Shown in pieces: positions 58,921 through 64,000 of a stretch of DNA of 64,000 nt. The number at the start of each line of letters is the position of its first letter. Position 1 is the stretch's first letter. Position numbers and translations under genes: made by a program. Origin of the DNA: Tritrichomonas musculus (Eukaryota > Parabasalia > Tritrichomonadida > Tritrichomonadidae); contig JAPFFF010000012.1 of the NCBI GenBank assembly GCA_039105265.1, positions 1,860,001 through 1,924,000 on the forward strand, read 5' to 3'. The notes under the pieces were generated by a model that saw only the letters and a list, made by a program, of their open reading frames with translations, ran no database searches and was not told the DNA's origin.

Positions 58921-60426
58921 TTATTCAAAACTCTCTAGTTTAAAATCATTTTGATCAATTGAAACTTTAACAGATTTACGAACAATTTTAGGTGAAGAAC
59001 AAGGCGATTGTGAAGCTGAAGATAACCTTGAACTTGCAGCTGATCTTTTTGGGGAAAAACAAGCTCCATTTTCAATTAATATTTCTTTTGCTTCTTCATT
59101 ATTCAGGTTGAATGCAATATCTAAAGGATTACGCAACGAATTATCAGCAATATTTAAATTTGCTCCAGAATCAATAAGAATACCTATAGTATTATAAAGC
59201 CCATTTTGCGTTGCACAATGCAGTGGAGTTTGGCCAAACTTATTTTTTTTATTTATATCAGATCCTTTTGAAATGAGAAACTGAGCAATTTGCGCATTGT
59301 CAGAGCTAACTTCGTTTTCCGCTAAAGAGTGTAGAGGCGATGACCCATACTTTGTTTCTTCTTTAATCAATTTTTTATACTTTTTGCACAAAAAGCGAAC
59401 TGCATTATACGAACCAGATTCACAGGCTAAATGAAGTGGCGTTCTTAAATTCTCATCTTTTACATATACTGGTGACCCATAATTAATTAGTAATTGAATA
59501 ATACTTGCGTTTCCATTAAGTGCAGCAAAGTGAATTGGCATCATCATATCAATATCTCGCCTTGAGACATCTGAATGCAATTTTAACAACTCGTGAACAA
59601 TGGGAATTGATCCTTGCTCGCATGCATAATGAAGAGGGATGCGCCCAAATCGATCTGGTGTATTTATATTATAATATTTTCCAATATGGTTTTCACATAA
59701 TGATAATAAATCCTTGAATATCGATGGCATGCTGCTAAAAGCAGCAAAATGATATATAGTTCTACCATTTTTTGACTTTTTATGAAGTTTTGCTCCATTG
59801 TTAATTAATTTCGATATTAATAAAATTGAACCAACTTTTGCTGCAATGTGAATAGGAACACACCCATCATTATCACTTTGGTTAACGTTCGCTCCATTTT
59901 CAATAAAATAATCAACAAGCTCATTATTTTCTTGTTCAATGGACAGATGAAATGGCGTAACACCAAAAATATCTTTTGTGTTTATTAACATTGATGCTTG
60001 AAAATTGTTGGCTTCAAATAAAGACATTTGTTTCGATTTATAATCCTCAACTAGAAGTTGAGAGATTTTTTGCTGATTATATTCAACTGAATAATGAAGA
60101 GCAGTGCGGCCAAGAGAGTCAATACAGTTGAATTGATCAAAATCTTCAATGAGCATACGCACCATTTTATAATTTCCGGCACATGCAAAGTGAATTGCAG
60201 AACGAGATTCATCATCAATAATTTGAACTTTGATACCTTGCTTTACAAGAAATAAGAAACAATCTGTCGCTCCATAGAATGCAGTATATGCAATTGGATT
60301 TGGATGATTATCAAAAATATTCGGCAAGCTTGACATTGACGATGAATCTAATTCATTGAGCAAGTGCCTTGACTTTTCGAATTCATAAACATCATCATTT
60401 ATAAGAAATTTAATTAAAGAATTCAT
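58921..60426 (-). CDS. Ankyrin-repeat protein, 501 aa
   Basis: Host gene, whole in one frame. The N-terminal 45 residues are followed by about 12 ankyrin repeats to about residue 460 (IAYTAFYGATDCFLFLVKQG, TPFHLSIEQENNELVDYFIE, RIPLHYACEQGSIPIVHELL, TPLHLACESGSYNAVRFLCK, TPLHCATQNGLYNTIGILID). A Ser/Pro-rich tail follows (RSAASSRLSSASQSPCSSPK), a likely phosphorylation region. Ankyrin proteins of this size are a large trichomonad family that acts as protein-binding scaffolds. The specific partner is not visible. ATG at 60426. Confidence 0.8.
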   Translation of the reverse strand: MNSLIKFLINDDVYEFEKSRHLLNELDSSSMSSLPNIFDNHPNPIAYTAFYGATDCFLFLVKQGIKVQIIDDESRSAIHFACAGNYKMVRMLIEDFDQFNCIDSLGRTALHYSVEYNQQKISQLLVEDYKSKQMSLFEANNFQASMLINTKDIFGVTPFHLSIEQENNELVDYFIENGANVNQSDNDGCVPIHIAAKVGSILLISKLINNGAKLHKKSKNGRTIYHFAAFSSMPSIFKDLLSLCENHIGKYYNINTPDRFGRIPLHYACEQGSIPIVHELLKLHSDVSRRDIDMMMPIHFAALNGNASIIQLLINYGSPVYVKDENLRTPLHLACESGSYNAVRFLCKKYKKLIKEETKYGSSPLHSLAENEVSSDNAQIAQFLISKGSDINKKNKFGQTPLHCATQNGLYNTIGILIDSGANLNIADNSLRNPLDIAFNLNNEEAKEILIENGACFSPKRSAASSRLSSASQSPCSSPKIVRKSVKVSIDQNDFKLESFE

Positions 60427-60848
60427 TGAAAAAATGAATTCAAGTTAAAATTAAAGTTGCTTCCTCTGTTTAGTTCCTTAGTGATATCGTATTAAAAAAG
60501 GCGCCGAAATAAAAAAAAAAAATTGAAAAAATAAATGGCCAATCCTCTCAATTAAAATTTTAGTATTTTCAAAAAATAAGATGATAAATATGAAATTATT
60601 TCCAAAATTTAATTACACTTTTACAATCAAAACCTCAAAAGCGATTGTATAATATAGACATTTAAATAAAATAACTTATTTCTAATTAAATCAAATTGAA
60701 AATATCAATTATAATATAAATTTATATAAATTACTATCAAACAAAATCTTTTTATTCTAAACGAAACAATAAAGCGATTGGTATCAGTAACATATTTTTT
60801 TACCATTTATAACAAGCTTTTCAAGGTTTTTTGTTCAGAAAAATTGGG
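60427..60848. other. Gene-free AT-rich stretch
   Basis: No gene or notable repeat seen between the ankyrin gene and the GTPase relic. Confidence 0.4.
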
Positions 60849-61074
60849 TCAGAATAATAAAGCAGCTTTTCCTATATCATCGAATGCTTTTGATACACCA
60901 ATATTTTCAAGAGATGAGGTTTTGACATAATAAAAAATATTTAGTTCATTATTTTTATCGATGATTTGATCATAAATAATTTCATATTCATCTTTAAAAA
61001 TGAGATCCGTCATCATCAGCACAAGAATAAATTTACAATTAGGTTCTGCATCACGAAAAAGATTAATCCAATGA
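60849..61074 (-). pseudogene. C-terminal fragment of a Rab/Ras-like small GTPase
   Basis: Host relic. One frame of about 74 codons reads IHWINLFRDAEPNCKFILVL at its start and FYYVKTSSLENIGVSKAFDD near its end. KTSS-(L)-ENIGVxxAFxxI is the usual G5 box and following helix of Rab-like GTPases, and FILVLMMTDL sits where the G4 motif N/TKxD would be, so nucleotide-binding residues are altered. The P-loop part is absent in the same frame upstream, and there is no C-terminal Cys motif before the TGA. It could be the last exon of a split gene, but no clear acceptor was found. Confidence 0.45.
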
Positions 61075-61612
61075 ATCTATGATGATATCTAAACTTTTTA
61101 TAAATGATAAAACTATCAATAAAAATAATGAACTAACTCATTTGATGAATCCAAACTTTTTTAATACATTTGGGATCGCATCATCGGAATGATATATAGT
61201 TGGTTGACAAAAAACTATATTTGGACAAAAAAATGTTTTCACATCACCTTTTTTTAAAATATTTTTATCTTGATTTGTATTGAAGATTATTTAATTTAAT
61301 TATTTTATTAAAAAGTATAAATGTTTAAATATTTTTATTTTATTAATATAATTATTAAAATATCTAAATTTAAGGAGAAATTCGAATAATTTTCATAATT
61401 CAAATACAATTTAGAGGTCTTCCAACGAAAGAGGTTTATTTCGAAAATTGATGAAATTGATATTTATGTACTTTATAAATTATATTAAAAAGAAATATTA
61501 TAATATAAAATATCCTTACCGATTTATTAAAAAGAAATTTGAATTTTAAAAATTCAATTAAAAAAAAAAAAAAAATTGACCTTTATATTTTACTAAAACG
61601 ATCATTTTTATT
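61075..61612. other. Gene-free AT-rich stretch
   Basis: A short open piece on the minus strand near 61150-61260 (DVKTFFCPNIVFCQPTIYHS) precedes the GTPase relic but is not recognised. The rest holds homopolymer runs. Confidence 0.3.
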
Positions 61613-61910
61613 TAACGTTTATAATTTTTTTCAAGGATTTTAATTTTATTCCAGGATAACCGTTTTTTAATAATAAAATTTCAATAAGCTCATATAAAAA
61701 GTTTGTATTTTTTTAAAAAATTTATGATTTTTTCCTTACCTTTTTTATTCAAATTTTTCCTTCTCAATTATAATCCCAGGATGATTGATCGTTTTTAATT
61801 CAATTTTTGAATTATATTTTGGTTGATAATCGACATGGTTAAATATTAAACCATCTTAAACGGTTATCCTGGAATAAAATAAACATCCTGGAATTAAATA
61901 ACAAACGTTA
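61613..61910. mobile_element. MITE-like element, about 298 bp
   Basis: The inner inverted repeats are a perfect 23-bp match, from ATTTTATTCCAGGATAACCG at 61643-61665 to its complement at 61858-61880. Weaker pairing extends outward to TAACGTTT on both edges (about 50 bp per arm). The interior has no gene. Its small size and paired ends fit a non-autonomous DNA transposon, possibly of the nearby MULE, but the family is not shown. Confidence 0.5.
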
Positions 61911-62054
61911 TAACAATGTATTTTTATTATAGAGGAAAATTTTATGTCCCTGGGACGTGTCCCGGAACTTTTTGAAATAATACTGAAAATTCTGAAATAA
62001 TTTTGGGCGGGTTTAATTAAATGGTTGTAAAAAATTATTAATCAAAAGATTTTG

Positions 62055-62228
62055 TTCAACCAGAAGAATGAGTTCAACTTGAAGATCTAGATCAACCAGA
62101 AGAATGAGTTCAACCTGATTATAGAATTCAACCTGATTATAGAATTCAACCTGATTATAGAATTCAACCTGATTATAGAATTCAACCTGATTATAGAATT
62201 CAACCTGAAGATTTGGTTCAACCAGATA
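62055..62228. repeat. 18-bp minisatellite
   Basis: Five exact tandem copies of TTCAACCTGATTATAGAA (62109-62198) with degenerate copies on both sides (TTCAACCAGAAGAATGAG and similar) give about nine to ten units. The minus-strand open frame through it is a product of the 18-bp period, not a gene. Confidence 0.75.
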
Positions 62229-62446
62229 AATACACACAATTAGTTTTTCTTATCGTTTAAGAATCATATCTAGGTGGGTAGAAATTAAAGTTGAGCTTTT
62301 GTTCTCAATTAAACAATTCTTTATTTAATTCTATATTTCATTACTAACAACAGATTAATACACACAATTGGATTTTATTATATTTTCAAAAATAATACTT
62401 TTTAAATACTATACAATTAGAAAACTTTTGAAATTTATTTATTAAT
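62229..62446. other. Short stretch downstream of the MULE gene
   Basis: AT-rich, probably the 3' flank of the transposase gene. No terminal inverted repeat could be fixed. Confidence 0.35.
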
Positions 62447-64000
62447 CTAAGTCTCGTTTTTATAATATTCCACCCCCTTCAATCTCAAAGGACAAGTTTT
62501 AATTATATGATCAAAATGCCTACATAAACCACATTTTCTTTTTCCTGGATCATCCAATGGCTGTTCTTTCAATAATTTCTCCAGTTCATTATAAAAGAAG
62601 CAATCTTTCATATGATGCTTTCCCAAGCATATTATGCATTGGATATTTTGTGAATGTTCTTTGGCTTTCCTTGGTTTTTTAGGCCTTCTTTTTCTTTTTC
62701 CGATAATGTCACAATGATCAACAACAGTATTTGTTTTTGGAACAATCAGTTCTAAACTATTATCATTATGTTTACTGCTATTATTTTTATCATCCACATT
62801 TGTATCATTGCTTTGACAGGTTTCATCATTGTTTTGTTTATTGACTTCTTTGTTTAAATTTTGAACATGATCTAAGAGCTTTTTGAATTTTTCCATCACC
62901 ATGCATGAATGATTTATATCACAAGCTGCAGCCGAACATAGCTGTTTCGCGATATGAAATGTCCTTAGAAATCTTTGCTCTTGAGTTAGTGTTGATAAAG
63001 AATATGGATCATATGTTTCTTGCTTAAGTTTTATTGGAAGTGGAATTGATATATCATTGCTTTCTTCTACCAAATTGCTACTTAAGTTTAAAACATCATC
63101 ATTTGAAATGGTTATATTATTATTTGATATTTTCCATCGAGGATCAATGAGGAAGAAAGGATACTCATTAAATAGTTTTGAATGCAATGAAATAATGTGA
63201 CTACAAGGAACTCCCGAAAAGTAGTTTAATTTGCATTCGCAGTACCACTCGTTAAGCCTATATTTTTGATTCTGAAATTCCTGCTGGTAAGCAACATGAG
63301 TATAATTGTCGAAATGATCATCTTCCAATATTACAGTTTTTGATTTCTCAATTTGGTGCATAATTTCATTTGCTATATTTGGCGAATAATGTTCATAAAA
63401 TATATTGTCTGAAGGAATTCTTTTTTTGTGTTGTTTTTCGGAGATGCACTGATAATGATTGTAAAGAATGGAATCAAATTCTTTCCTAGATTCCGAGAGA
63501 GTCAATGTTCTCGCTGGAAGGGAGCGTTTTAACATGTAATTCATGCTCTCGGCGGGAGAAGTTACATTGTATCCCAAGCAAAAAGACTCATTAATACAAG
63601 ATCTTGCAAACATATGCAAATAAGGAACAACTTCCTTTGAGAGATAACTCTTAAGTTCAACAACATCAAATAATTTGCCTAAACAAGACATTGCTGTATC
63701 ATAATGTGGAGTATAACATATTGTTTCAAACAAATCATTCAAACAATCTTTTTGATGGCTTGTCAATCCAAGTGAGTTAATCTTTTTCTTAAAGTTCTGT
63801 GTTTTATGAAAAGAACATAAAACATGTTTCACCTGATAAATAGTTTCAGCATTTTTGAATGCTCGGTCAAAAGCAACTATAAACGCTGCATTTTCATCCG
63901 TTATGATAGTCTGAATTTTTTCCCTGAATGCATCAAAATCAAGTAAAATTTTTAATAACCAAGTTATGATTTCTTCAGAAAACATACATGTGTATACGAT
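62447..64000 (-). CDS. MULE (Mutator-like) transposase, 5' end beyond the window
   Basis: The frame is open to the right edge, so the N-terminal part, including the first catalytic Asp, is not in view. The visible part has IQTIITDENAAFIVAFDRAF, then KHVLCSFHKTQNFKKK (the second Asp region and the CxxH typical of the MULE domain), a helical region with SPAESMNYMLKRSLPARTLT, then a SWIM zinc finger WYCECKLNYFSGVPCSHI. Near the end is CIICLGKHHMKDC, followed by a zinc knuckle CGLCRHFDHIIKTC. A basic patch KRKRRPKKPRK precedes the knuckles. The enzyme cuts and pastes Mutator-type DNA transposons. No stop interrupts the visible 517 codons, so it may be active. The first ATG in view is at 63985 but is unlikely to be the true start. 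Confidence 0.8.
   Translation of the reverse strand: MVYTCMFSEEIITWLLKILLDFDAFREKIQTIITDENAAFIVAFDRAFKNAETIYQVKHVLCSFHKTQNFKKKINSLGLTSHQKDCLNDLFETICYTPHYDTAMSCLGKLFDVVELKSYLSKEVVPYLHMFARSCINESFCLGYNVTSPAESMNYMLKRSLPARTLTLSESRKEFDSILYNHYQCISEKQHKKRIPSDNIFYEHYSPNIANEIMHQIEKSKTVILEDDHFDNYTHVAYQQEFQNQKYRLNEWYCECKLNYFSGVPCSHIISLHSKLFNEYPFFLIDPRWKISNNNITISNDDVLNLSSNLVEESNDISIPLPIKLKQETYDPYSLSTLTQEQRFLRTFHIAKQLCSAAACDINHSCMVMEKFKKLLDHVQNLNKEVNKQNNDETCQSNDTNVDDKNNSSKHNDNSLELIVPKTNTVVDHCDIIGKRKRRPKKPRKAKEHSQNIQCIICLGKHHMKDCFFYNELEKLLKEQPLDDPGKRKCGLCRHFDHIIKTCPLRLKGVEYYKNET

Noticed and set aside
62013-62237. 74-codon minus-strand frame with NQVEFY repeats
   Set aside because: It is produced by the 18-bp minisatellite; there is no support for a gene.

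Overview
The window is AT-rich DNA of a unicellular eukaryote, best matched to a trichomonad parabasalid of the Tritrichomonas/Trichomonas kind. The evidence is intron-poor host genes of families expanded in these parasites (a PH plus leucine-rich-repeat CARMIL-like protein, a tubulin-tyrosine-ligase-like enzyme, ankyrin proteins), Inr-like TCAYT(T/A) motifs next to start codons, an ACTAAC-type splice acceptor, a MULE transposase, and above all several Polinton/Maverick elements. No species call is possible from sequence alone.

Layout. (1) 1-8810 is the right part of Polinton A: the end of a fibre-like gene on the plus strand, then a compact minus-strand block of structural and integration genes (two small proteins, major capsid candidate, partner protein, two small basic or hydrophobic proteins, packaging ATPase, integrase, two end genes), closed by a terminus at 8810. 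(2) About 8811-19617 is Polinton B, an old broken copy: a divergent gene pair, a decayed protein-primed DNA polymerase, a beta-rich structural protein, a decayed giant fibre gene, and a terminus at 19617. A may be nested inside B. (3) 19618-23636 has no intact gene. It holds a 1.5 kb foldback element with arms built of 42-bp units, a relic gene with an AT-hook start, and short dispersed repeats. (4) 23637-49292 is Polinton C, 25.7 kb. It looks whole and very young, with 304-bp terminal inverted repeats identical by eye and a 5-6 bp target duplication. It carries two giant fibre genes, a beta-rich structural protein, a GIY-YIG-type nuclease, a protein-primed PolB, a primase-SF3 helicase bracketed by its own 92-bp inverted repeats, a duplicated HNH protein, and the capsid, ATPase and integrase block. 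(5) 49293-51853 is gene-free, with repeats and a tRNA-like sequence. (6) 51854-60426 holds host genes: CARMIL-like, TTLL, and two ankyrin genes, one of them split. (7) 60427-64000 holds a small-GTPase relic, a MITE-like element, an 18-bp minisatellite and the 3' part of a MULE transposase gene.

In a Polinton the polymerase copies the element, the integrase inserts it, and the capsid and packaging proteins are thought to form particles. The long coiled-coil fibre proteins are the variable part. The three elements share fibre segments at DNA level although their other genes are far diverged, which suggests that fibre modules are exchanged between elements. The other main observations are the inverted-repeat-bounded primase-helicase cassette in C and a foldable subterminal hairpin at all three visible kinds of terminus.
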